Assembly (NCBI RefSeq): GCF_023715145.1
Contig: NZ_JAMBNP010000005.1
Coordinates: forward strand, 124,001 to 188,000
DNA length: 64,000 nucleotides
DNA from: Paenibacillus glycanilyticus
Lineage (GTDB): Bacteria > Bacillota > Bacilli > Paenibacillales > Paenibacillaceae
Direction: 5' to 3'
Numbering within the stretch: position 1 is the stretch's first letter; each line of letters opens with the position of its first letter. Below are positions 16,984-24,893 of the stretch, in pieces. The position numbers and the translations under genes are program-made. The notes under the pieces are model-generated. The model saw only the letters and a list, made by a program, of their open reading frames with translations, was not told where the DNA came from and made no database searches.

Positions 16984-17022
16984 AAAGAACCGTTCTATTG
17001 TGGAGCCGGTTCTTTTTTTGTT
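16984..17022. terminator. Terminator between convergent genes
   Basis: AAAGAACCG (16984-16992) and CGGTTCTTT (17007-17015), followed by a T run. It lies between the exonuclease gene and the leftward repressor gene. Confidence 0.8.
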
Positions 17023-17031
17023 CATTTATTA

Positions 17032-17232
17032 CTATTTTATATATTCAATTACATCCTCAATTTTACAATTAAACAAAGCACAAATTTTATTGAGTACTTC
17101 CATACTTACATTTTCCCCTTTACTCATCTTTGCAATTGTAGAAGATGACGCGCCAATAGCCTCTCGTAATTCTTCCTTTGTCATTTCTTTCTCAACCAAT
17201 AACTTGAATAACGGTTTATAACTAAAGCCCAT
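17032..17232 (-). CDS. XRE-family helix-turn-helix repressor
   Basis: 66 aa, essentially one Cro/CI-type HTH: LVEKEMTKEELREAIGAS, then SSSTIAKMSKGE as the recognition helix region and VLNKICALFNCKIEDVIEY. There is no C-terminal peptidase domain, so it cannot be cleaved by RecA. It is divergent from the next gene across a region with an 8-bp palindrome, the usual layout of a lysogeny switch. Confidence 0.88.
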   Translation of the reverse strand: MGFSYKPLFKLLVEKEMTKEELREAIGASSSTIAKMSKGENVSMEVLNKICALFNCKIEDVIEYIK

Positions 17233-17272
17233 TTATAAATCTCCTTAGTGTTATTTTCTATATTATAAACTA

Positions 17273-17328
17273 TTTCTTTAGAAATATAAAGAAATTTATT
17301 GACTTTGTATGTCCTATTAGTGTAGAAT
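17273..17328 (+). promoter_or_regulatory. Divergent control region: operator palindrome and rightward promoter
   Basis: TTTCTTTA (17273-17280) and TAAAGAAA (17287-17294) form a perfect palindrome with a 6-nt spacer. A rightward promoter follows: TTGACT (17299-17304), 18 nt, TAGAAT (17323-17328). A further CTTTAGAAA half-site lies at about 17331. Likely target of the XRE repressor. Confidence 0.7.
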
Positions 17329-17400
17329 TACTTTAGAAAGTGAAAGAAACGAACCAACAAACCGACAAAGAACGGATGAGGTAAAAGGAGCCTGATACAT

Positions 17401-17685
17401 ATGTCAAATCTAAATGCTAATGTAATGACAATTGACCTGAACAATGTTAACACAATTGACGCTTGCATCGACAATGCCCAAACTGACAAAGGCAGTTTGA
17501 TTACTCTAGTCAACGTGTTCGCAATCTGCCAGGAAAATCGCGAGGCGCTTACGCAAATGATTACATCTGACGCTTGGACAGAGCAAGTGAATACAACGTT
17601 TTGGAACGAGTCCTGGGATGGGGATTTTGATAAATTGATATTCACTATAAGCGAAGCATTCAATAAATACTATCCACTTTATTAG
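17401..17685 (+). CDS. Unrecognised 94-aa early gene
   Basis: First gene to the right of the repressor operator, behind AAAAGGAG. Begins MSNLNANVMTIDLNNVNT. Acidic, with many Asn and Thr and a helical C-terminal half. By position a Cro-like or antirepressor role is possible, but there is no HTH or other motif to support it. Confidence 0.65.
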   Translation: MSNLNANVMTIDLNNVNTIDACIDNAQTDKGSLITLVNVFAICQENREALTQMITSDAWTEQVNTTFWNESWDGDFDKLIFTISEAFNKYYPLY

Positions 17686-17787
17686 GTCGTCTGAGCGACA
17701 TAAATAGGCATTAGGCTCAGAGCGTTCACTCCGTCAGGGCAGCGGAGTGAGGTTGCAATTATCAAGCATATTAAGGGGATTAAGATT

Positions 17788-18438
17788 ATGCATTTCTTCG
17801 GGTATATGTGTTTCTCTAGCATGGAGTATCTTGCACTGGTTGTCCTAATGTTCTCAGTATTCAGCTTTCGCTTCAGCCAGTACCGATTGCTGATATTATC
17901 GCTGACATTGGGATCTACATTGTTATCTTATATTCTGACCATCACGAAACTCTATATGATAATCCCAACTCCAATCATTCTAATCCCCTTAATTGCATGG
18001 CTTCTTAGCCGGTTATTTAATGATAAGTATTCATACTGCATTGTAGCTACGATAGGGTCTAGCGTCATATACGGACTAATTCAGATAACCGTAATCAAAC
18101 TATTTATTTCAGCTGGGTTCATCACCTACGCCGATACAAGCAATCCTTATGGCTTCCATACTTACACGATCCAGGCCACATGTGGTTTCATTGGCGGTGT
18201 AATAGCACTGTACATTAGATCAACTCACTCAGGTTTCGGATTCAGCTTCTATAAGACGATAAACAGGAAGTTCATCATTGTTTCCATTTTTTCTATTATT
18301 GTGTGTGCGATATCATATTCGCTAACCATACATACGAATTGGTCAACAGCATTTGTTCTGACACTATTGGCGATGATAATGGCAGCTGTATACCTTGTGG
18401 TTTTATCCCATCAACAAGATAAACTTGAGTTCTCATAA
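17788..18438 (+). CDS. Six-TM membrane protein resembling AgrC-type sensor domains
   Basis: 216 aa with about six TM helices and a short C-terminal tail; no kinase domain follows. The start (SMEYLALVVLMFSVFSFRFSQYR after a short lead, quoted in part) resembles the membrane input domain of Paenibacillus AgrC-like kinases. AgrB His/Cys protease residues are not seen. It is followed by a 37-aa secreted peptide gene and a LytTR regulator, and so could be the receptor or an inhibitor that holds the regulator at the membrane. Membrane-inhibitor/LytTR pairs (HdrRM, BrsRM type) are known in streptococci. Confidence 0.7.
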   Translation: MHFFGYMCFSSMEYLALVVLMFSVFSFRFSQYRLLILSLTLGSTLLSYILTITKLYMIIPTPIILIPLIAWLLSRLFNDKYSYCIVATIGSSVIYGLIQITVIKLFISAGFITYADTSNPYGFHTYTIQATCGFIGGVIALYIRSTHSGFGFSFYKTINRKFIIVSIFSIIVCAISYSLTIHTNWSTAFVLTLLAMIMAAVYLVVLSHQQDKLEFS

Positions 18439-18472
18439 TGATAATCTAATTAAATAGGGGAGGTGAGTATAC

Positions 18473-18586
18473 ATGAAGAAACATGGCAAAAGCATGATTG
18501 CATTAGTAATCGTGGCGGTTATTATGGCAATTCCAGCAACGTTAGTTCAAGCAAAATTCTGGTTTTTCTGTGATGAAACAAAGTAA
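18473..18586 (+). CDS. 37-aa secreted peptide, candidate signalling pheromone
   Basis: ATG behind an excellent GGGGAGGTGAG site. A basic start (MKKHGKS), a hydrophobic core of about 17 residues and a signal-peptidase-like ATLVQA site would release KFWFFCDETK. The single Cys near the end of an aromatic core followed by acidic residues recalls cyclic-lactone AgrD-type autoinducers, but there is no AgrB gene nearby. Position between a 6-TM protein and a LytTR regulator supports a signalling role. Confidence 0.68.
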   Translation: MKKHGKSMIALVIVAVIMAIPATLVQAKFWFFCDETK

Positions 18587-18651
18587 TACTTTCTCTACAT
18601 AACAGCATGAGCGTATCATCTTGGTGCGCTCTAAACAGAGGAGGAGTATTA

Positions 18652-19149
18652 ATGCTGTACGAGACAATCAAGAATGCACTGCATATGATGAATCGTCGCG
18701 AGTTGGTTGGTATTAAGACAGAGGTAACAAGCATTCTTCAAGCTGACACTAATTTGCTCACTATTCAGAACGGAGTAAATGAGCACGTAAATATCGAGGT
18801 AAATAGCATATTTCACATCTATGATTTCAGAGAAATTACAATGATTGATGGTCAGATAATACCGATTAATCCACGATATAATCCTTCAGGAGATCTGCAG
18901 AAGTACTTCGAGGCACACTATAAGCAATTTAAAACATTAGATAAGAAGTTAATCGTGAATCTGAATGCCATTGTCTCATACGATTCATTCATGCAGCGAT
19001 TATATTCATCTGAGACAAACCATGTCCGCATCAATGGTACGGCGATGAGGATTAATGAGAAGGAACACTTTAGCCATCTTAAGGATATGGCTGGAGAGAA
19101 GGATCGACAAATTGAATATGCGCCAAAAGGCAAAAGGCTGCTAACTTAA
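18652..19149 (+). CDS. LytTR-domain transcription regulator
   Basis: About 165 aa. The C-terminal half has the LytTR pattern: KKLIVNLNAIVSY, RLYSSETNHVRINGTAMRI and EKEHFSHL (about 95-145). The N-terminal half (NRRELVGIKTEVTSILQADTN as a guide) may be a second, degenerate LytTR-like beta unit. No receiver domain, so control is likely through the upstream 6-TM protein or the peptide. The ATG at 18652 is chosen because GAGGAGG lies 7 nt upstream. Confidence 0.75.
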   Translation: MLYETIKNALHMMNRRELVGIKTEVTSILQADTNLLTIQNGVNEHVNIEVNSIFHIYDFREITMIDGQIIPINPRYNPSGDLQKYFEAHYKQFKTLDKKLIVNLNAIVSYDSFMQRLYSSETNHVRINGTAMRINEKEHFSHLKDMAGEKDRQIEYAPKGKRLLT

Positions 19150-19237
19150 GCTTAGTAGCCTAATATTTGTTTTATGTAGAAGATCAGGCATGAACATGGA
19201 GATTTGTATGACAACTATTATAAGGAGACTCAACACA

Positions 19238-19435
19238 ATGACAACAATCAAAAAAATTAACGAGAAGTTCTTCTTCTGTTATGACGTAAAACTATTCAGG
19301 GTGCTAGTCGATCAGTATGGATACCAATACATAACCAGAGCAATCAACCCTAAAGATAATAGACCATTTTCACTCTTTGAGCGTGATTCAAGGATGGATA
19401 ATATTATCATAAACTGGACAAATACTAGACACTAA
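19238..19435 (+). CDS. DUF5659-like small phage protein
   Basis: 65 aa behind AAGGAGA. The pattern KFFFCYDVKLFRVLVDQYGYQY...NPKDNRPFSLFERD matches the compact phage family in which a polypeptide-binding-like fold is predicted (DUF5659). Unknown function. An upstream in-frame ATG at 19190 has no ribosome site. Confidence 0.6.
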   Translation: MTTIKKINEKFFFCYDVKLFRVLVDQYGYQYITRAINPKDNRPFSLFERDSRMDNIIINWTNTRH

Positions 19436-19439
19436 TCTT

Positions 19440-19501
19440 GTTTGTCACTAATCAACTTTTTAAATATTATTAATAATATACAAAATTGAAAGGTGACAAA
19501 C
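19440..19501. repeat. Inverted repeat with nested AT palindrome
   Basis: GTTTGTCAC (19440-19448) and GTGACAAAC (19493-19501) enclose 44 bp that contain the palindrome TATTATTAATAATA. It lies immediately before the 398-aa gene. Could be an operator, terminator or origin element. Confidence 0.6.
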
Positions 19502-19536
19502 TAATGAAAGACAAAAGGAGACTATAAGGAAACTAT

Positions 19537-20733
19537 ATGAATATTAACAATTTAAAGTTGATTCATTATAAAGGGTATAAGGAATTAACAACAATACTTG
19601 ATACTGAGTCGAAGGGTGGAAAATCCAAGATGCTCCAGTTGAAAGACTGGAAACGGTATTTCGATTGGATAGAACATAGCAGCTATGACTGGGAGGTTAC
19701 GGTGATTTATGAAGTGCCAATGGATAAAGAAGATGGACGCAAACACAACGGATCTGAAAGCAAATATTCTGATTACATCGATGATTTAATATTAATGATG
19801 CTCAAGCAATACACATTCGAGGGTAGACGTAAGAATTTTTTCTACGAAGCGCTCAAAATGTTCAATATTGAGTCTTATTACGATTATCAGAATGACGTTA
19901 AGGAATATTCAGAAGCTAACGATACTCCTTTATGGATATATGATGACTTCTTTGGCAGAGTTGGAAGTTTCATGAGTAGTATATTGAAGGGGAGCCTTAA
20001 TCGCCTTGTTACCAAGGGAGCAATTGAGGTTATCAAAATGATGAAGTGTAAGGATATAACAGATGAAGATAAGGAACCGAGAGAACTAATTCTATTCGAG
20101 ATTGAACAATATGAATCGATATTAACATCTGTTGGTGATGAGTTCGGTATTAATGGGAAGTATGTTCCTCCTAGTATTAGTCCAGCTTATTGGGGGAAGG
20201 TTAGAGAGGAAACTTTAAGACTTATGGATTTGAACAGCATATGGACAGAGTTTCAGATTTATGAGAGTGATAATTATGATGATGTAGCAGGACATATACC
20301 CTCCCGTAATATGAACCTTGAATTATGGATATCGAGCTACTACGATAACAAAGTGAATCTGAATAAAGCTATTTGTGACTGTATCATTAATAACGCTAAG
20401 AAGCGTATACAGACTGCTATAGACTTGAAAGATAATTATGAGAAAAACAAGCATGATTTTGGTTTAGGTGAAGAAATAGAGAAGAAAAAAGCCAAGTATG
20501 AACGCAATAGAAGAAAATATAATGATTTGATCGAACATCAGAAACTATATATAGAAGTGTTCGAGGAGTTGACGAATGACCTGATTAAAACTCATGACAT
20601 AGCAGACATTGACTTCTATGGTTACGAAAAAGCTGAGAAGTATAAAATTGATGATGATATTCATATACCTTCAGTTACTCTAGGCAAGTACGATGATAAT
20701 GACCCATTTGAGGAGTATGCTTATCCATTCTAA
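19537..20733 (+). CDS. Large unrecognised early protein (398 aa)
   Basis: Behind AAGGAGACTATAAGG. Acidic and Tyr-rich with a central coiled-coil/basic segment (EIEKKKAKYERNRRKYNDL, about 307-325). No helicase, polymerase or primase motifs. In this region of similar phages one expects a replication or recombination gene, so an initiator role is possible from position only, helped by the palindrome just upstream. Confidence 0.7.
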   Translation: MNINNLKLIHYKGYKELTTILDTESKGGKSKMLQLKDWKRYFDWIEHSSYDWEVTVIYEVPMDKEDGRKHNGSESKYSDYIDDLILMMLKQYTFEGRRKNFFYEALKMFNIESYYDYQNDVKEYSEANDTPLWIYDDFFGRVGSFMSSILKGSLNRLVTKGAIEVIKMMKCKDITDEDKEPRELILFEIEQYESILTSVGDEFGINGKYVPPSISPAYWGKVREETLRLMDLNSIWTEFQIYESDNYDDVAGHIPSRNMNLELWISSYYDNKVNLNKAICDCIINNAKKRIQTAIDLKDNYEKNKHDFGLGEEIEKKKAKYERNRRKYNDLIEHQKLYIEVFEELTNDLIKTHDIADIDFYGYEKAEKYKIDDDIHIPSVTLGKYDDNDPFEEYAYPF

Positions 20734-20748
20734 TCCTACTTATAGGAA

Positions 20749-21140
20749 TTGAAGCTTAGAATCGACATTAACATCATCACAGCTGAGATCAACAGTTACA
20801 AGCAAATTGCAGGTCAGTCGATATTTGAGATTGGTAAGAGGTTGAAGCATGTTAAGGAGAAGGATCTGGCGCATGGGAATACATAGAGTGGTTTAAGTCA
20901 GTTGATATTGACAGGACTACTGCCGTTAGAATGATTCAAACATATGAACAGTTTTCAAATGTTGCGACATCGCATCTGCCCACAGGTAAAATCTTCGAGA
21001 TGCTATCTCTTCCAGAATCCATTGACCGACAAGAATTCATTTCGCAGCATCATACAATCCCCTCAACTGGACAGGAGAAGATGATTGATGAGATGACCGT
21101 TAAGGAATTGAGGGAAGTTAAGGGTATAGAAAAAGCCTGA
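20749..21140 (+). pseudogene. Frameshifted DUF3102 phage gene
   Basis: From a TTG start the frame reads [34 protein letters not shown] and then stops. Shifting by one base at about 20877 restores [19 protein letters not shown] and runs to 21140. This is the DUF3102 pattern with a single missing G in the run near 20875-20877. A sequencing error would look the same. Confidence 0.75.
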
Positions 21141-21155
21141 AATCCATTGATGGTA

Positions 21156-21212
21156 AAGGGTTTTTCATATTTAATTTTTAAAACAAAGAAAATATACATA
21201 TGAAAAACCCTT
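21156..21212. repeat. Perfect 15-bp inverted repeat
   Basis: AAGGGTTTTTCATAT (21156-21170) and ATATGAAAAACCCTT (21198-21212) are separated by 27 bp. It marks the boundary between the coding early region and the 2-kb repeat tract and could terminate transcription from either side. Confidence 0.75.
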
Positions 21213-21480
21213 GAGAATATCGAAAAAAGCGTAGACATTCTAACAAACCTCGTAAGCCTTGATATATATGGGTTTTAAGAAATTTAGATGATTTATATTA
21301 ATCATAAATTATCTAAAATACATTGATATTACTTATATTATATAAATTTCATCAGAAATCGTAATAGTCTCTAAGGGAGTATAACATATAAGTAGTTATA
21401 CAATTTAACATGTACTTATTGAGGCTGGATAGATGAGAAGGGTGAAGTGGAATAGAGCGTAATTAAAGAAATGTTAGCAA

Positions 21481-22403
21481 TTAGAAATTGGCATTAAACC
21501 GTTAATACTATTGAGTTTTTATAGTAACTCGGACATTTTCTAGTATGATGAGTAAATGACAAAAAACAAAATGTGTATGTTTAGAAACACACCTCAAACC
21601 ATTGATATGATTGATTAATTTATGGAAGTTAGAATTTTCTAGTATGAGGAGTCACAATTTAGACATGTGTATTTTTTGAATGTAAATTCTGCTCATATTT
21701 TTACTACTCTAAATCGAAATCGATTTTCTTATTATTTCTATATTATGATATAGAGATAACACAGACAATATATGTAACGCTTTAGGAATCGGCTGAAAGG
21801 CTTGATACATAAGGGAAAATGACGATAGTGGGCAATCATATATAAAGGGAAACGTAGATGTATCAACGGTTGTTTGAATTAAACAAAATGGTCTCTAAGG
21901 GAGGAAATTCGCCCAAAATGTTTGTAACCATATAAATAAAGTATCTAAAAACACTTATAAAATGTAGTTTTTTTGAATTCACAATATATCGCCATATGGA
22001 AGGGTACAATGTAAATGGTCATTTTTAGGAATTTTTTCACAAAAACCTTTGTAATTATAAAAATAAATTATTAAAAAACGTTGAAATGACGCGATTATTT
22101 GAGATAACCGAAAGTTCCGTAGTGGAGAAGGGTATATCATTATTTCGAATTAGAAACCTATTGCCAAATGGAGAAGGTACCGAATGGTTTAAATCAAAAT
22201 AGCCTCCAGAAGGGCAAAAATGGCTAAAATTCTTAGAATTGAAATTTTCAAAGTGTCAAATAAGTCATACGTACCAACGGTTTCCCGAATTGCAAATTCG
22301 TGCCCATTTGGAAAGGGTATAAATGTCCAAGTTTAGAAACACCACTCAAACCGTTAGTGTCATTGACTTTTTTATCAATTATAGAATTTCCTAGTATGAG
22401 GAG
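21481..22403 (+). repeat. 71-72-bp repeat family, three copies
   Basis: Copies at 21481-21552, 21581-21651 and 22333-22403. Each begins TTAGAAA, has TYAAACC about 15 nt later and ends with TTTTCTAGTATGAKGAG or TTTCCTAGTATGAGGAG. The second and third match at roughly three quarters of positions without gaps. One frame shares L-E-x-x-[LI]-K-P-L-[VI] in all three, which hints at a coding ancestor, although stops interrupt two of the copies. Confidence 0.65.
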
Positions 22404-23184
22404 AAAAAGCAAAAGTGTTATAGTGTGCCGTTTTCGCAGAAATTCTTAGAAATGGTACTCGGAATAGCGTCGATTATCCCTTATTTTATAATGGATTTTT
22501 TCAGTATCGAGACTATTGCCATATGGAGAGGATGTTGAACAGTAAAAAAGTGTATGAATCATGCTGTTTTCGCTGAAACTTTCACATTTTTCTAAATTCA
22601 AGAGGCAATCTGATCCGTAATTTATTGGGTATAATCAGGATGGCTTGTGATTGCCTTATGGAGAGACAATGCGTGTACAATTAGACTATTTGCGTTAGGC
22701 CATATATTATATAGTCTGAATTGACATGGACGATACAAATCATCGTTTCAACCATTGCTGAAAACCTAGCAATATCAATGGATTTTGCGAGATGCATGAA
22801 ATTTCTTAATGGTATTTAAGGGAGAGAAAACTCCCAAGTGATGAGGACTTTACCACTTTTGGACTGACGTTTAGCCTATATTTTATATGGCATAATAATT
22901 TCTATACTATGATATAGAGTTTGATGTGGAGTATTCGAAACTATTGAAATTGCTATTGTTTTATTGACCGCATTCGGTGTTAATAACAACCGCTAATATG
23001 GATATAAATAAACTAGAAGTTTTTGCATACTCGTTCAACCTATATTTATTATAGCAAAACTGCGATTCGTGATAATTTCTATACTATGAATATAGTAGTA
23101 TTCGGACGTTTCTTGAAGGTTGATTTAGACCATATTTTTACTACTCTAAATTGATTTTTTCATTTTTTCTATACTATGATATAG
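21694..23184 (+). repeat. TTTCTATACTATGATATAG box family, four copies
   Basis: Copies at 21735-21755, 22899-22919, 23076-23095 and 23166-23184. The box has CTATA/TATAG dyad symmetry and contains TATGAT. The first and last copies are preceded by the same 21-bp block (21694-21714 and 23131-23151, starting CATATTTTTACTACT). At the last copy TTGATT (23151-23156), 18 nt and TATGAT (23175-23180) form a good promoter, so the boxes may be regulated promoters. Confidence 0.65.
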
Positions 23185-23225
23185 GTGAATCCGATTTTTA
23201 AGCTCTAAATCCTATATCTACTCTT

Positions 23226-23256
23226 AGGCAGGATATCATTCCTGTCTTATTTGTTG
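23226..23256 (+). terminator. Terminator-like hairpin at end of repeat tract
   Basis: AGGCAGGA (23226-23233) pairs with TCCTGTCT across TATCAT (one G-U pair), then a T-rich run. Follows the last promoter-like box by about 45 bp, so that box would drive only a very short RNA. Confidence 0.6.
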
Positions 23257-23313
23257 TCTTAGTACCAATGAACTAATTAGGGGAAAATTTTATATAAGGA
23301 TGAATGATAAGAA

Positions 23314-23454
23314 TTGGAAACAGTGAAGACAGTTATAGAGCTATGGAAAAGCGGAAAAGTTTCGAAACTGGAAATTGTAAAAGTGATTGCAGGATCTCTT
23401 GAGTTTTTTTGTTTGTGTATAGTAGTAGCTTTTGTTGTGAGTCTACTTAAATAA
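23314..23454 (+). CDS. Possible 46-aa single-TM protein
   Basis: TTG start with AAGGA upstream at a long 13-nt spacing. Charged helix (ELWKSGKVSKLEIVKVIAG) and a C-terminal TM helix (FFCLCIVVAFVVSLL). A GTG three codons later is an alternative start. Weakly supported. Confidence 0.4.
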   Translation: METVKTVIELWKSGKVSKLEIVKVIAGSLEFFCLCIVVAFVVSLLK

Positions 23455-23791
23455 TTCAGATATTGCAAGCTACTTAACTTACCTTCCTGAAAGTTACCTC
23501 CGAAATTGTATAATATATATAGCGATACAAATTGATAATATTTAAGAAGTTTTTGAGGAAGAAAAGAACCAGATATTTGGTCTTGAAAATTGATTAAAAA
23601 ATCTTTAATTTTGAGTCTATTTTTCTCTATTTACTTGGTAATTGTTTACTTCTACCAGATAAGAGTGATATATTATTAGTGGGAGAGATAACTCCCACAT
23701 ATAATTGTCGAAGGAATAGTTCTATAGACTTTTCTTATTTCAAATGTTCTCTCATATCTATCAAACTAGAATGTTTTCTAGGGAGGTATTT
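23455..23791. other. Intergenic region with hairpin before the GNAT pair
   Basis: No gene seen apart from the 5' sequences of the next operon. A perfect hairpin GTGGGAG/CTCCCAC lies at 23679-23698. The same core GGGAG-AGAAAA-CTCCC occurs in the repeat tract at 22820-22835. AGGGAGG precedes the start at 23792. Confidence 0.5.
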
Positions 23792-23968
23792 ATGGAGAGG
23801 AAAAGAGGTGGACGTAGGATGGCAACACAAATTGCAGCAACTCCAGTATTAAGAGGTAAAGATGCACAGAATCTCTTGAATTCATTGAATCATAAATCTA
23901 GTAAGAAATCTATTGAGAATGGCAAGAAATTGGTAGAGTATTTTAAAGGTGTAGAAAGAAGGAAGTAA
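23792..23968 (+). CDS. Small basic partner protein of the GNAT gene
   Basis: 58 aa behind GGGAGGTATTT. Basic N-terminus (MERKRGGRRMATQI), a helical middle (RGKDAQNLLNSLNHKSSKKS) and a basic tail. The GNAT gene starts 3 bp downstream. The arrangement resembles GNAT toxin-antitoxin pairs, but no ribbon-helix-helix motif is evident. Confidence 0.6.
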   Translation: MERKRGGRRMATQIAATPVLRGKDAQNLLNSLNHKSSKKSIENGKKLVEYFKGVERRK

Positions 23969-23970
23969 TC

Positions 23971-24609
23971 TTGTCTTTTGATACTTACTCGATAGCTAGG
24001 TTATCCGAGTTAGATCGTGATAATCTAGCTTCTTTTGATTGCCTTGATGAGAGTGAATTTAGGGGATCACAACGAAGAACTAGAAGAAGATTAGAAAACC
24101 ATTCACTTGATATGAATTATTTCTTAGTGAATGAAGCTTTAGATGAGCAAGATGAGGGTTACAATACCACCTACTTACTAAAAGACGAGAACAGTAATAT
24201 ATTAGCGTATATTTCATTATGTGCTGACGCGATCAGATTAAATTATAATGAAAGAAATCAAGGTGCTATAGGTTATGAAATGTTCCCTTCTTTAAAAATT
24301 GCTCGGTTAGCGGTGCATAAAGACCACCAAAAACAAGGAATCGGCAAGTATTTAATCCATTTTGCCATATCTAAAGCATTAGTGATGAGGGAAACTGTTG
24401 GAGGAGTCAAATTTTTGACTTTGGATTGTTTCTTACATAGATTAAGATTCTACACTAGTGATAAGGTAGGCTTTGTTGAGAATCAAATCCAAGCAAATCA
24501 AGGAGAGAATCACAGGCCAATCAGTTTACGGCTGCATATTGATGAGTATCTGGAACGATTGAATACATATGAAGAAGAAGATATTAATGATAATGAAGAA
24601 GCAATATAA
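23971..24609 (+). CDS. GNAT-family N-acetyltransferase
   Basis: 212 aa, TTG start with AAGAAGGAAG upstream. GNAT features: an early LASFDCLDESEF segment like the FDCG of TacT-type enzymes, KIARLAVHKDHQKQGIGKYL as the acetyl-CoA loop (about 109-128), and TLDCFLHRLRFYTSDKVGF. A long acidic C-terminal tail follows. Substrate unknown; tRNA-acetylating toxin and ordinary protein acetylase are both possible. Confidence 0.8.
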   Translation: MSFDTYSIARLSELDRDNLASFDCLDESEFRGSQRRTRRRLENHSLDMNYFLVNEALDEQDEGYNTTYLLKDENSNILAYISLCADAIRLNYNERNQGAIGYEMFPSLKIARLAVHKDHQKQGIGKYLIHFAISKALVMRETVGGVKFLTLDCFLHRLRFYTSDKVGFVENQIQANQGENHRPISLRLHIDEYLERLNTYEEEDINDNEEAI

Positions 24610-24639
24610 GTCGCTCATATACATTGAGTGGCTTTTTTA
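24609..24639 (+). terminator. Intrinsic terminator after the GNAT gene
   Basis: AGTCGCTCA pairs with TGAGTGGCT (G-U pairs), then T6. A second hairpin AGCCTC/GAGGCT follows at about 24678-24707. Confidence 0.65.
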
Positions 24640-24761
24640 TTTGACCTATTCCCTTACCCTACTCCAAATAATACAAAAGCCTCTAACTTAAGACTCATCG
24701 GAGGCTTCTGTATTGTTTGAAACTTATGTTTACTACAATGCGAAAGGAAGAGAAGAGACTT

Positions 24762-24893
24762 ATGTCATTCTTTGTTGATCTGATTAATATTACGCCAGTT
24801 CATCACTTGATAAAGTACTGGTATTTATGGATTTCTTTAGTAGTGGTGTGTTTTGCAGTCTTACGCTTCATTAAGAAAGACAATAAGAGATAA
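24762..24893 (+). CDS. 43-aa single-TM peptide
   Basis: ATG behind AAGGAAGAGAAGAG. Amphipathic start, one TM helix (WYLWISLVVVCFAVLRF) and a basic tail KKDNKR, the look of a small membrane toxin or regulator. Its 3' end overlaps the 3' end of the opposite-strand gene by 23 bp. Confidence 0.5.
   Translation: MSFFVDLINITPVHHLIKYWYLWISLVVVCFAVLRFIKKDNKR

Larger units (their letters stand above)
21213..23225. repeat. Two-kilobase gene-free tract with several imperfect repeat families
   Basis: No ORF with a credible start and length on either strand. At least three repeat classes recur: a 71-72-bp unit (three copies), TTTCTATACTATGATATAG boxes (four copies) and short purine-rich elements. The purine-rich elements take the form GCCATATGGAGAGG or GTCTCTAAGGGAG at about 21367, 21891, 21991, 22163, 22302, 22518, 22653 and 22815. 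Spacing is irregular, so this is not a CRISPR. It could be an array of short non-coding transcripts or a heavily decayed repeat gene. Confidence 0.7.

Noticed and set aside
16984..17015. LexA box in GAACCGTTC
   Set aside because: The spacing is not GAAC-N4-GTTC; it is the arm of a terminator.
17788..18586. Complete Agr system with AgrB protease
   Set aside because: The 6-TM protein lacks recognisable AgrB His/Cys catalytic motifs and no histidine kinase domain follows, so only an Agr-like arrangement is claimed.
22296..22449. Open frame of about 50 codons containing LETPLKPLV
   Set aside because: No start codon or ribosome site; the matching frame in the other repeat copies contains stops.
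21213..23225. CRISPR array
   Set aside because: Repeats are imperfect, of several kinds and irregularly spaced; there are no regular spacers and no cas genes.
23277..23468. 63-aa leftward frame
   Set aside because: No ribosome site; it is antisense to a more plausible rightward small TM ORF.
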